A stretch of DNA of 64,000 nt from Lysinibacillus fusiformis (GCF_003049525.1 NZ_PYWL01000008.1:1-64000); one strand, 5' to 3'. Counted from the first letter of the stretch, positions 29,601 to 36,411 are shown. Made by a program: numbers and translations. The notes: generated by a model not told the origin, from the sequence alone.

Positions 29601-31089
29601 CAGATTTTGCTGAAAAAGGAATGACATATGCTTTTCTTTTATGATCTTTGTTATGAATTTCAGCCTTCGTTGGAGCTCCCTCTAATAGTAAATGAACATT
29701 TGTACCATTAAAGCCAAAGCAACTTACACCAGCTATAATAGGTTCATTTTCTTTTTTATTCTCTTTAATGTTAAATGGTACTGTCGGAATAAAAACTGGC
29801 GAATTTACAAAATCAATATGTGTATTTGGTTCAACTAAATTTATTGTAGGTGGAACTACTCCTTTTTTTATTACATGTAGCGCTTTGATTACACCCGATA
29901 AACCTGCAGCTCCATCAAGTAAATGGCCAATATTTCCCTTCACAGAACCAATTGGTAAGAATTGTTTATCGTTATTACTTCGTTCAACTGCTTCTTGAAT
30001 GCCTTTTATTTCAATAGGATCACCTAAATGAGTACCTGTGCCATGCGCTTCAATGTAGTCAATTTGCTCAGGCTTAATGCCCGCTAAATCCCATGTTTCA
30101 GCTAATAAATCCGCATGTGCTTTAGGATTTGGCGCCGTAATACCCGCTGAAGTCCCATCATTATTTACCTTAGAGGCAATTATAACAGCGTGGATATTAT
30201 CATTATCTTCTATTGCTTGATCTAAAGGTTTTAATAACAGGGCTACTGCCCCTTCTCCTCTTCCTATCCCACTAGCTGAGTCGTCAAAAGGTTTACACTT
30301 TTGTTGCTCAGACATAATACCCGCAGCATTCATAAACAGTTTTTCACTATTTATTGGATAAGGGAAAATATTAACACCGCCGACTAATGCCGTTTCACAA
30401 TCATTATTCATTAAACCCACACAGGCCTCATGAATTGCCAACATGGAGGAGGCACAGGTAGCATTCACAACATAAGACGGTCCTTTTAAATTAAAAATAT
30501 AAGAAATTCTTGAAGCCGTAAAAGCAGGAATATTTCCTGGAACACTTAATGGTGTGAATTCAGCCAATCCTTCAGAGTAATTGGTCATAGCTGCTGAAAT
30601 GTAAACACCGGTATTTGAATTTTTTATTCGACTCCCTGCGTATCCAGCATCTTCAAAACATTGGTAGGCGATTTGAAGAAATCTACGCTGTTGTGGATCC
30701 ATTACTTTTGCTTCAGCAGCTGAAATATTAAAAAATCCAGCATCAAATTTATCAACTTCATCTAGCCACGCTGCATCCCAAAACGGCTTCTCTTTTGAAA
30801 TTTTAAGTTTTTCCATATTATTAACAAGGAACCCCTCACACAACGATCTCCTACTATCACTTAATTCTGTTATTTTGTCCTGTTCATTGCTTAAAACATT
30901 CCAAAATTCATCAAAATTTTTAGCACCGGGTAATTCTGCTGAAATGCCGATTATGGCAATTTTTTTATCCACTTTCGGTTTAGACTCACTTTTAATTTCA
31001 TTCACCGATTCAATGATTTGCTTCGCTGCGTCTTTTGTTAGTTCCTTATTTTTAAGAAGATTTAAAACTTGAGGTATTAATTTACTCAT
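23692..31089 (-). CDS. Hybrid PKS-NRPS: KS-ACP-C-A(MT)-PCP-E
   Basis: 2465 residues. A docking-like helix (5-30); ketosynthase about 42-470 with Cys212 (NATCASSM), His349 (EAHGTGTH) and His389 (KGNIGHLL); linker without AT; carrier with Ser661 (VGGNSLSG); condensation domain about 715-1140 with HHIIVDG (846-852); adenylation domain about 1165-1925 that is split by a methyltransferase at about 1300-1545 (motif I VLELGCGSGLTTF) placed between core motifs A2 and A3; carrier with Ser1977 (IGGDSIKA); epimerisation domain from about 2030 (HHLVVDGVSW, EGHGRNSR, RTIGWFTTMYP). Specificity residues by eye D-L-T-K-I-G-E-V-G-K equal the Asn code known from iturin-type synthetases. Expected step: add malonate, then Asn, methylate, epimerise to D. 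The ATG has GGAGGA upstream and overlaps the Sfp gene by 8 bases. Confidence 0.92.
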   Translation of the reverse strand: MSKLIPQVLNLLKNKELTKDAAKQIIESVNEIKSESKPKVDKKIAIIGISAELPGAKNFDEFWNVLSNEQDKITELSDSRRSLCEGFLVNNMEKLKISKEKPFWDAAWLDEVDKFDAGFFNISAAEAKVMDPQQRRFLQIAYQCFEDAGYAGSRIKNSNTGVYISAAMTNYSEGLAEFTPLSVPGNIPAFTASRISYIFNLKGPSYVVNATCASSMLAIHEACVGLMNNDCETALVGGVNIFPYPINSEKLFMNAAGIMSEQQKCKPFDDSASGIGRGEGAVALLLKPLDQAIEDNDNIHAVIIASKVNNDGTSAGITAPNPKAHADLLAETWDLAGIKPEQIDYIEAHGTGTHLGDPIEIKGIQEAVERSNNDKQFLPIGSVKGNIGHLLDGAAGLSGVIKALHVIKKGVVPPTINLVEPNTHIDFVNSPVFIPTVPFNIKENKKENEPIIAGVSCFGFNGTNVHLLLEGAPTKAEIHNKDHKRKAYVIPFSAKSELSLRGTIEHFSNLSGDTINLSNLAYTMCTGREHHEIRLAIIAETMDDLIGACKNLVNLDMTNWEKIIDMTTDDDNTIKKLAENFITGEKCSWHKQFQDENNHKISLPTYYFDEKSYWLQSDASVKAIEVKGKTALEEIISLAEIILETENIKQTDSFISVGGNSLSGLQFITRLKKQFNRDFVLDDVFLTFEQLSKQVNNEHSESTEVIPQISVENHEFPLSYGQNRLSIIEQLTDQKMVYNTPFIFKVNGLVDIERLRQTFDVLSQRHESLRTVFVKHEDGNKQKILQKPNYLFEYKDFSIEDNAEAKAMDQLNRWKETPYDLEAGPLLRVFVYKTEKNKSLFALMMHHIIVDGWSLSLLSDELFTLYNSSNNETLPEIENTYVDFAAWQRENIEGGRFKQHEDYWLDTLRGSLPITEITGDKLRPSTFRYTGRLSRFDISASLADKLRAFANTNESTLYMVLVSSVFKLINQMTGDTDMVIGTPVSGRVNEELEKIIGLFTNTIPLRVNYEEHDNFLTLLRNVKTMLLDSFKHQEYPFDLLVEKLDLPRDTSRSPLFNINVALQNFKFKNTTSAFDEAELTPILSEHKTSKWDLEFEFVELPNGELFCNLEYYDGVYSSRFIDSLIETYLKILDMILHEHELTNIDVEKSKSAINGQFVEDGKNFLTTILMMAEKNPQKTALKDSAGSLTYQELVDRSKSIAEKLLNSNSEVKNAVIISDNNRTAILGILSCLMSNVTFIPVSPKNPRARIESIIKQSQANFIISEKKFYSLCNRLLFENKNIQTVMVLGETDLDQCAVVDSSDLMNESLWNYFAEGQKTEIEASGWNSSYTGEAFSALEMQEYAENAVNKIRKYLPQDSNVLELGCGSGLTTFALAPYTKTYTAMDLSSSIIERNKQIAQKSNFSNIKFDISKAHAFKKFETALDAVVINSVIHCFPSYGYLKVVLQKAIDSLKEGGIIFLGDLLNIDTKDEFVSSLQAFKEENMDKNTKLDWDTDLFINEEILKELLSDVGADIQIECSEKTYTVSNELNQFRFDAVIIVKDKGEKYKRSSSKNMLSEGIHLDKHVEIELNSFAKTSPAYILFTSGSTGKPKGVVVSGKNLNNYLNWATAYYSPTGKSLDMPFFTSISVDLTITSMFIPLITGGKIICCEGEIDQAFESVAKIKETITIKGTPKQIQYLIEDERFAPNVECFILGGEALDITLCKTLRDQFPHARIINEYGPTEATVGTIYHEVTEEDLHSDYIHAPIGLPIYNTSVYILNNQNQLVPSYGVGEIVLSGESVALGYLGEPNLTRNKFIANHINHLQSGYLYKTGDLGQVLPNGKIVCYGRKDNMVKIRGHRVELEEIERYLREIPSIKDAVVKLYKNEDGEQLCAYLVSQQEINQRDFEKHLLRYLPESLIPTYYQKIEQIPMSNSGKVDRLSLPSPELYDDRIVQIDDISSLTEIERELLSILKGILSDRQFNIDSDFFKIGGDSIKALKFISKAKEKNINLKIDHIFNCRSIRKIAMNTTKEMDIQKEWQELSSKEIPLAPMQRWFFQQTFKHAHYWNLLMSVELPKKVDIAALEKSFQSIISVNESLMTWFDVNESKPKAFVEPSLVNTFKLIVKDLKLTPPGRLKEEIENIQFQLQNNFNFGKVLPIGAVVFLTAKKPILTFFIHHLVVDGVSWRVLLEELENNYLAIVNGEDKISFPMTQFSDWIGELYKKELHTNHSYWENIDVENVHPLCIQPVRKDYLFKDRYHVTKTMSEESTKQFLNAREHSEIYKPDVLIAVTFAQAFSQLFGQQDVLFNFEGHGRNSRQSALDLSRTIGWFTTMYPLQVTINTLEEMLYTVGQSLSEIGSGLDFMIARWIKENNNITHIQPSILVNYLGDFDNDISTSTNSKNGGDGVLQYSSNLPQAPAIHPDNELSNILEINIFVLDGKLNLSLEVDTQVISNEKAQLLLSKFEEALVECSGNAKEPQNT
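26455..27190 (-). other. Methyltransferase domain inserted in the adenylation domain
   Basis: About 245 residues between A2 (the FIPVSPKNPRARIE region) and A3 (AYILFTSGSTGKPKG) of the Asn-type adenylation domain form a class I methyltransferase: VLELGCGSGLT, AMDLSSSIIERN, INSVIHCFPSYGYL, GGIIFLGDLL. Most NRPS methyltransferases sit between A8 and A9 and methylate the backbone nitrogen. The A2-A3 position is rarer and has been linked to side-chain methylation. Confidence 0.8.
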
Positions 31090-31804
31090 AATATTTATCC
31101 TCCTCTAATATTAGATTATTCAAAAAATTTTTTTCTAAGGCCGAAAACTCTTTTATCTTTAGTTGTTGCTCTGATGGAAATACATTTACTTTACTACATA
31201 CGGAAATTTTATAACCATTAATCAAGTTATATTGCTTGAAATAATAAGGATACGGACTAATATCTTGTACAATTGAAATTTCATTATGACTAGTCTCAAT
31301 GCTGAAAGAATCTAAAGGAATGCTTAAACCTAGTCCAATATTTTTCACAAAAGCTTCCTTCAAAGTCCATAAGTCATAAAAACGTTCTTTTTTCATTTCA
31401 GTTGGTGTTTGATTGTACGAAGCGTATTCTATACTCGAAAAATAATTTTTAATTATTTCATCTTCGTAATTATCTTTCATTTCTTCAATATCAATTCCTA
31501 CATCACAATTGCCAATGATACCTATAACCCATTCACCTGAATGAGAAACGTTAAATTCATAATCCCCATTGATACAATATGGCTTCCCATATGTATTCGT
31601 TTGGATATTTATGTCGGAAGGATGACATTTCAAATACTTCATCAATAAATATTTCATCAACAATTCGGATAGTAAGGACCTATATGCATCTATTTTATTT
31701 AAGTAAGCTTCTATTCTTCTTGCTTTTCTTGTACATACAAAATTCATTAGTTCAGAATAATTTGAAATATGTACAGGTACTTTAATTAAACAAATTTCTA
31801 TCAC
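31082..31804 (-). CDS. 4'-Phosphopantetheinyl transferase, Sfp type
   Basis: 240 residues with the Sfp-family marks: FNVSHSGEWV, VGIDIEEM (Mg-binding acidic pair) and FYDLWTLKEAFVKNIGLGL (the WxxKEAxxK motif). It moves the phosphopantetheine arm from CoA to the serines of the carrier domains, turning on every ACP and PCP of the cluster. It starts at GTG (31804) behind GGGGG and is the first gene of the operon, about 100 bases downstream of the promoter. Its coupling to the giant downstream gene (8-base overlap) suggests it is dedicated to this pathway. Confidence 0.92.
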   Translation of the reverse strand: MIEICLIKVPVHISNYSELMNFVCTRKARRIEAYLNKIDAYRSLLSELLMKYLLMKYLKCHPSDINIQTNTYGKPYCINGDYEFNVSHSGEWVIGIIGNCDVGIDIEEMKDNYEDEIIKNYFSSIEYASYNQTPTEMKKERFYDLWTLKEAFVKNIGLGLSIPLDSFSIETSHNEISIVQDISPYPYYFKQYNLINGYKISVCSKVNVFPSEQQLKIKEFSALEKNFLNNLILEEDKYYE

Positions 31805-31907
31805 ATATCACGCCCCCAAAATTTTATTCATAACCTCAGAGTGATAATTCCTTAAAATTACAATAAAGGATATTAACTTGTAAAAATAAAGCTATTTTCC
31901 ATTTATA

Positions 31908-31936
31908 ATATTAAACACCATGGAATAAATAGTCAA
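31908..31936 (-). promoter_or_regulatory. Promoter of the PKS/NRPS operon
   Basis: Minus strand: -35 TTGACT (31936-31931), 17 bases, -10 TAATAT (31913-31908). Transcription would start near 31901, leaving an untranslated leader of about 97 bases. All later genes are closely packed or overlapping, so this may drive about 25.6 kb. No operator palindrome is evident around it. Confidence 0.75.
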
Positions 31937-32308
31937 TAAATTACCCACCAAAATTTATAAAAAATACCAATTCAGTTATATTTAACACTCATTATTCTTA
32001 GTCTACGAGTATTTCCATAGCGTCTTGTTAACACTTTAAAAAATCACAAAAAAAAAGGATTCTACCCATATAGAATTCCTTTTAAAACAAAATTATACTA
32101 TGTTGATAGTTATAAACATGAATGTTTATTGAACAAATATTAGAATGTTCGATTACTAAGATCTATTACCAATCCAACACCAGCAGAGGAATATCCTTTA
32201 TGATGAAAAACAACATCATAAATTAAACGTTTAAATTTCCCTTCTTAAAACCATTTGTACTAGATACAGCAAATATTCTTTCATTTAAAGTCCACAAGAG
32301 AATTTGGG
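31937..32308. other. A+T-rich spacer before the cluster
   Basis: No gene seen. It holds the terminator at 32044-32083 and a 9-bp inverted repeat at 32197-32205 with 32214-32222 (TTTATGATG) of unknown role. This is the boundary between the biosynthetic cluster and the TRIC gene; no integrase, tRNA or attachment repeat was found. Confidence 0.5.
32044..32083 (-). terminator. Terminator after the TRIC gene
   Basis: An 11/12-bp stem with one bulge (32053-32063 with 32072-32083), A-run on one side and T-run on the other when read leftwards. It isolates the cluster promoter from transcription coming from the TRIC gene. Confidence 0.65.
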
Positions 32309-32911
32309 TTAATGCAAAAATTTCAAAGGAAACTTCAATTTATTATTCACAGATAACATTCGAATGACCACAATGAAAATAACGATAACTGATAATTCAA
32401 GCGGACTGCTCCACCCTGCCCAAATACAAAGCCCACAGACAAATGTTAAGACGGCATGAATCTCTTCTCTTAATGCAAGAGGCGTTCTACCAGCCAATAA
32501 GTCCCGAATCATGCCACCGCCAACACCCGTAAACATGGACGCTATAATAATGATTCCTAGATCGTGATCTAGGCTTTTGGCTAATAATCCACCCTGTATT
32601 GCGAAAGAAGCAAGACCAATTGAATCAAAGAAATAGCCCCAGCGGTTCCAGTGATGTATCCAATTTCTTTTCACAAATAAAATAGTTGTCAGCGTCACTA
32701 AAACGACTAGTAAGGATTGTCGCTCCCATATATCGGACACAGGTATATCAAGTACAACGTTGCGAATAATGGACCCACCATAAGAGGTTGTTAGGCCAAG
32801 TACAAATATACCAATAAAAGAGTATTTGGCCTGTAAGGCGACAAATGCGCCGCTAATTGCATAGGCAATAATGCCAATAATGTGTAACACTGTCCACGTC
32901 ATCTGATCCAA
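32309..32911 (-). CDS. TRIC-family cation channel (UPF0126)
   Basis: 200 residues, seven predicted membrane helices with an internal repeat: each half carries a conserved kink (TTSYGGSIIRNVVLDIP and FTGVGGGMIRDLLAGR). This is the prokaryotic TRIC channel family, homotrimeric potassium-permeable channels; some members are linked to glycine transport. It is a single-gene unit between terminators, unrelated to the biosynthetic genes as far as I can see. Confidence 0.85.
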   Translation of the reverse strand: MDQMTWTVLHIIGIIAYAISGAFVALQAKYSFIGIFVLGLTTSYGGSIIRNVVLDIPVSDIWERQSLLVVLVTLTTILFVKRNWIHHWNRWGYFFDSIGLASFAIQGGLLAKSLDHDLGIIIIASMFTGVGGGMIRDLLAGRTPLALREEIHAVLTFVCGLCIWAGWSSPLELSVIVIFIVVIRMLSVNNKLKFPLKFLH

Positions 32912-32924
32912 CTCCTTTTGTTTA

Positions 32925-32986
32925 CAGCAAAAAGCCCACCATAAAATAGTTGCGCATCTTTGACGCCAACTATTTTATGGTGGGCT
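32925..32986 (-). terminator. Terminator of the yvgK-like gene
   Basis: A perfect 20-bp inverted repeat (32933-32952 with 32967-32986, arm AGCCCACCATAAAATAGTTG) followed on the minus strand by TTTTT. It lies after the regulator gene and just upstream of the TRIC start, which may therefore have its promoter elsewhere or depend on read-through. Confidence 0.85.
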
Positions 32987-33143
32987 AATATCCTAGCAGT
33001 TTTACCTACTAAATTATCCATCTCACCAAATCTTCATTTGAAATTTCATAGACGTTCTGCAATGTACAGAAAACACAACGACCATAAAATTTCCAAGTAA
33101 AATTGTAAACCATTTATGCTAGAAATACAAACGATAATTTGAG

Positions 33144-34064
33144 TTACAGTGTTTCATAGATGACCTGACCCATTTGAGAAACATCATAATCTCCTAATGC
33201 AGCCACTTCACATTGGAAATCTGCTGAAGTCAAAATCTCCTTCACCGTATCAATTAATTGTTGATTGTCAGGTGTTTTTAACAGCACAATATCATAGCGC
33301 TCTCTAATAACAGGAATAAAATCAACGTTTACTAGTTTAGCAATTTTCTCAACCCCTATGCCAACATCTGCATGCCCATTTGCTACAGCCGATGCGACAT
33401 CGAGATGGCTCATTTCTTCTTTGTTATACCCATCAATCATAGACGGAGCTATGTGATGAATGCGCAATTGCTCATCCAATAAAGTACGTGCACCCGATCC
33501 TTTCTCACGATTGATGAGCGTAAATGACTTGGTCTTAAAGTCTTTAAAGGATTCTAGTTGGAGAGGATTTCCTTGCTGAACATAGAAACCTGCTCTACGG
33601 GACACTACATTAATGAGCAAAAAAGGATGGCTCACAAAAATCTTTTTTACATAGGGTGTATTGTAGTCTCCTGTGTCCCCATCAAACATATGTAAACTGG
33701 CTATATCGCATTCCCCGTTATACATCGCCATGATACCATTAAAACTACCTTCATGAGATCTCAATACTTTACTAGACTGTCTTTTTTCCATGTATTTTGC
33801 TAATACATCTAACACTACATCTTGTCCACTAATAATCATTTTTGGAAGTTTTTTTGTTTGCCTAGCTACTACTGGCGTCGATGCGGCATTACCTGTCTTA
33901 CGTTTTTGTATATAGCCCTGTAAATCAGCACGGTCCACCCTCATTTGGCGTCCTACTCGGAAAACAGGCAAATCTCCTTTTTTCACTAAATCATAGACCG
34001 TTAATTTCGAAACCTTTAATAATTGTGCAACCTCTTCAATTGTATAGGATTGTTCTTGTGACAT
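33144..34064 (-). CDS. yvgK: YvgK-like molybdate-responsive regulator
   Basis: 306 residues. N-terminal excisionase/MerR-like winged helix (residues 1-55: YTIEEVAQLLKVSKLTVYDLVKKGDLPVFRVGRQMRV), then a periplasmic-binding-protein-like domain (about 75-300) with ligand-loop features ISGQD and NREKGSGARTLLDE. This is the layout of B. subtilis YvgK, next to a molybdate transporter. It is divergent from modA with a 158-base gap that carries TTATAAC palindromes, the likely binding sites. It probably senses molybdate or a related oxyanion and regulates uptake; sign of regulation unknown. The ATG has AGGAGG upstream. Confidence 0.85.
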   Translation of the reverse strand: MSQEQSYTIEEVAQLLKVSKLTVYDLVKKGDLPVFRVGRQMRVDRADLQGYIQKRKTGNAASTPVVARQTKKLPKMIISGQDVVLDVLAKYMEKRQSSKVLRSHEGSFNGIMAMYNGECDIASLHMFDGDTGDYNTPYVKKIFVSHPFLLINVVSRRAGFYVQQGNPLQLESFKDFKTKSFTLINREKGSGARTLLDEQLRIHHIAPSMIDGYNKEEMSHLDVASAVANGHADVGIGVEKIAKLVNVDFIPVIRERYDIVLLKTPDNQQLIDTVKEILTSADFQCEVAALGDYDVSQMGQVIYETL

Positions 34065-34161
34065 ATCATTCTCCTCCTATAAGCCTCTTCTTACATGGTA
34101 ACTTATTTATTTACGTGTGAACATCTTGAAATTTTCTACCAATTACAGGTTTCTTTTTCAC

Positions 34162-34207
34162 TTATAACTTATTATAATTAGTTATGTCTTGTTATAACGA
34201 GTTATAA
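34162..34207. promoter_or_regulatory. Operator palindromes over the modA promoter
   Basis: Half-sites TTATAAC (34162-34168, 34192-34198), GTTAT (34181-34185) and GTTATAA (34201-34207). The last pair forms TTATAAC-GA-GTTATAA, a perfect 7-2-7 palindrome; the first pair forms a looser one spanning a -10-like TATAAT (34173-34178). Position between the divergent regulator and modA suggests the YvgK-type protein binds here. Confidence 0.6.
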
Positions 34208-34222
34208 AAGGAGAAAAATAAA

Positions 34223-35008
34223 GTGAAAAAATTTTATAGTTTCTTTGCATCCATACTCATTCTAGTTGGTCTATTAGCTGCTTGTGGAAACGAAGAAAAA
34301 GATCCGCAAGTAAAAGTGCCAATTGAATTAACCATTTCTGCGGCTGCTAGTTTACAAGATGCCCTAGAAGAACTAAAAACAGCTTATGAAAAAGAACACG
34401 ATACAATTAAAATTCTCTATAACTTTGGAGGTTCTGGCGCATTACAGCAACAAATTTTACAGGGTGCTCCTGCAGATCTTTTCTTTTCGGCAGCCGAAGA
34501 TAAATTCGATGCGCTTGTAGAAAAAGAGATGATTGATCCTAATCAGGGGGTGGATCTTTTAGCAAATGAATTAGTATTAATCGTTCCTAAAAAAAATGAC
34601 AAACAAATCCAATCCTTTAAAGATTTAAAACAAGCAGGAAAAATTGCATTGGGTACACCTGAAACAGTGCCTGCGGGGCAATACGGTGTGGAAACGTTAA
34701 AAAATATGCAATTGTGGGAGTCACTTGAATCCAAGGTAGTGTATACAAAAGACGTACGCCAAGTCCTTACTTATAGTGAAACAGAAAATGTAGATGCAGG
34801 AATTGTTTATAAAACAGATGCGCTTGTATCAGATAAGGTCGAAGTCGTTGCAACTGCAGATGATCAAATACACACACCAATTATCTATCCTGTTGGTGTC
34901 ATTAAAAATAGTAAGCATGTACAAGAGGCTGAAGATTTTTATCATTTCTTACAAAGTGATGAAGCAATGGAAGTCTTTAAAAAGTATGGGTTTAAAGGAG
35001 CACAATAA
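34223..35008 (+). CDS. modA: Molybdate-binding lipoprotein ModA
   Basis: 261 residues. Lipoprotein signal with lipobox LLAAC (Cys21), then the ModA fold with conserved ISAAASLQDALEEL, FNFGGSGALQQQI-type ligand loop (here YNFGGSGAL), GAPADLFFSAAED, LGTPETVPAGQYG and the DAGIVYKTDA stretch. It captures molybdate (or tungstate) outside the membrane and delivers it to ModB. The start is GTG at 34223 with AAAGGAG. It is followed 3 bases later by modB. Confidence 0.95.
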   Translation: MKKFYSFFASILILVGLLAACGNEEKDPQVKVPIELTISAAASLQDALEELKTAYEKEHDTIKILYNFGGSGALQQQILQGAPADLFFSAAEDKFDALVEKEMIDPNQGVDLLANELVLIVPKKNDKQIQSFKDLKQAGKIALGTPETVPAGQYGVETLKNMQLWESLESKVVYTKDVRQVLTYSETENVDAGIVYKTDALVSDKVEVVATADDQIHTPIIYPVGVIKNSKHVQEAEDFYHFLQSDEAMEVFKKYGFKGAQ

Positions 35009-35011
35009 AGG

Positions 35012-35668
35012 ATGGGTACCGATTTTTGGTCTCCTCTTAGGCTTTCGATAGAAATTGCCTTTGTTGCGGGTATCATTGCTATATTGGCAGGTATTTTAAT
35101 GGGCAAATGGATGGCGACCCATCATTTTAAGGGGAAGCTATTACTGGAAACGGTTTTGCTGATGCCCTTAGTATTACCTCCAACTGTAGTAGGTTTCCTG
35201 CTCATCGTTATATTTGGCAAGAATAGTTTATTAGGAAATCTAATTATTTGGCTTTTTGATCAGCCTGTCATGTTTACATGGTGGGCAGCCGTCATTGCCT
35301 CTACCATCGTTGCCTTTCCCTTAATGTATCAATCGGCGAAAACGGGCTTTTCTTCGATTGATTGCGATATTGAGCATGCAGCACGTGTGGATGGGGCTAA
35401 CGAATGGCAAGTCTTTATGTTCGTATCCATTCCACTTGCATTAAAGGCTCTTGTTTCAGGAGGAATTTTGAGCTTCACTCGTGCATTAGGTGAGTTTGGG
35501 GCCACATTAATGTTTGCGGGTAATATTCCAGGAAAAACCCAAACAACGCCATTGGCTATTTATATGGCCATTGATTCGGGGAACATGACCCTTGCCTGGA
35601 CATGGGTTTTGTGCATGATCGCTATTTCTTTCCTAATGCTTCTTAGCATTCATATTCTAAAAGTATAA
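35012..35668 (+). CDS. modB: Molybdate ABC transporter permease ModB
   Basis: 218 residues, five to six membrane helices, with the ABC-permease EAA loop (EHAARVDGANEWQVFMFVSIPLALKALVSGG) that docks the ATPase. The conserved PTVVGFLLIVIFG and RALGEFGATLMFAGN match ModB. Its ribosome site AAAGGAG lies inside the end of modA. No ModC ATPase gene follows: a terminator comes directly after, and the next gene is moaD on the other strand. The B. subtilis yvgL-yvgM pair also lacks a linked ATPase, so the ATPase is encoded elsewhere or shared. Confidence 0.94.
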   Translation: MGTDFWSPLRLSIEIAFVAGIIAILAGILMGKWMATHHFKGKLLLETVLLMPLVLPPTVVGFLLIVIFGKNSLLGNLIIWLFDQPVMFTWWAAVIASTIVAFPLMYQSAKTGFSSIDCDIEHAARVDGANEWQVFMFVSIPLALKALVSGGILSFTRALGEFGATLMFAGNIPGKTQTTPLAIYMAIDSGNMTLAWTWVLCMIAISFLMLLSIHILKV

Positions 35669-35699
35669 AAGAGGTAGCTGGTTTAAACAGCCACCTCTT
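35669..35699. terminator. Bidirectional terminator between modB and moaD
   Basis: AAGAGGTAGCTG (35669-35680) pairs with CAGCCACCTCTT (35688-35699) with one mismatch; T-run on the plus side and an A/T flank on the other. It serves modB (+) and moaD (-). Confidence 0.8.
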
Positions 35700-35704
35700 T
35701 TTCG

Positions 35705-35938
35705 TCATCCCCCACTAATAGGTGGAATAAAAGCGATTGTGTCACCTGATCTAACAATGGTTGTATCCATTGCAAATTCCTCATTAATGGCTGTCATCAT
35801 TTGCTGCAATGTCAATTGAGGATAATGCTGTTCCATCCATTCTTTTACTTGAGCAACCGTCACGTCTGACAGTTCTACTGATAGTGTTGACGCACCAACC
35901 GCTTCTTGTAAATGAGCAAATAATAAGATATTAATCAC
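35705..35938 (-). CDS. moaD: Molybdopterin synthase small subunit MoaD
   Basis: 77 residues, ubiquitin-like, ending in the Gly-Gly (PPISGG) that is thiocarboxylated by MoeB-type activation and donates sulfur to make molybdopterin with MoaE. It starts at GTG (35938) behind GAGGAGGG and overlaps moaE by 4 bases. It is the last gene of the moeB-moeA-mobB-moaE-moaD operon. Confidence 0.94.
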   Translation of the reverse strand: MINILLFAHLQEAVGASTLSVELSDVTVAQVKEWMEQHYPQLTLQQMMTAINEEFAMDTTIVRSGDTIAFIPPISGG

Positions 35939-36411
35939 AATTTTCCCTCCTCATCAATCGCGGGTTTTCCTTCAGAATACGGGACATTTTCTAATTGATC
36001 CCCGATCCATTGTGTACCATCTTCCCAATGTTCTTTTTTCCAAATGGGCACAATCTGTTTAATGCGGTCAATTGCATATTCATTTGCCAAATAGGCTACT
36101 TTTCGATGTGGGGATGATACCGCAATGACTACGGCAATATCCGTAATATCCAATCGCCCTACACGATGTGTAATCGCTATTTCTGCTTCTGGCCATTGCA
36201 GCTTTAGTTCCTGTGCAATTTGCTCAAACATTTTAATTGCCATAGCTGGGTATGCTTGATATTCCAAGTACAATGTTTTCTTACCTTGTGTGATTTCACG
36301 TACAGTTCCGATGAACAGCGTAATCGCTCCAGCATTTCGACTAAGTACTTTGTGCCGTACCTCCTCCACATCAATCGGCTTATGAATAATTTCAAACATG
36401 GCTGTCGTCAT
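35935..36411 (-). CDS. moaE: Molybdopterin synthase large subunit MoaE
   Basis: 158 residues with family marks GAITLFIGTVRE, YLEYQAYPAMA, ITHRVGRLDI and the catalytic-lysine stretch RIKQIVPIWKKEHWEDG. With MoaD it converts precursor Z (cPMP) to molybdopterin in the cytosol. It overlaps mobB by 4 bases (ATGA) and moaD by 4, so translation is coupled through the series. Confidence 0.94.
   Translation of the reverse strand: MTTAMFEIIHKPIDVEEVRHKVLSRNAGAITLFIGTVREITQGKKTLYLEYQAYPAMAIKMFEQIAQELKLQWPEAEIAITHRVGRLDITDIAVVIAVSSPHRKVAYLANEYAIDRIKQIVPIWKKEHWEDGTQWIGDQLENVPYSEGKPAIDEEGKL

Noticed and set aside
23692..31089. Iturin/mycosubtilin-type synthase because of the Asn code and KS
   Set aside because: No acyl-ligase, aminotransferase or cis-AT is present, and the rest of the cluster (kamA, trans-AT, separate starter) does not fit.
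23692..31089. Acyl-D-Asn prodrug system as in zwittermicin, colibactin or amicoumacin
   Set aside because: The D-Asn module is not an initiating starter-C module but follows a KS-ACP, and no membrane prodrug peptidase is encoded in the operon.
32912..33143. Riboswitch (for example glycine) upstream of the TRIC gene
   Set aside because: Conserved glycine-aptamer segments are absent; the prominent fold is a perfect stem with T-run that reads as a terminator of the preceding gene.
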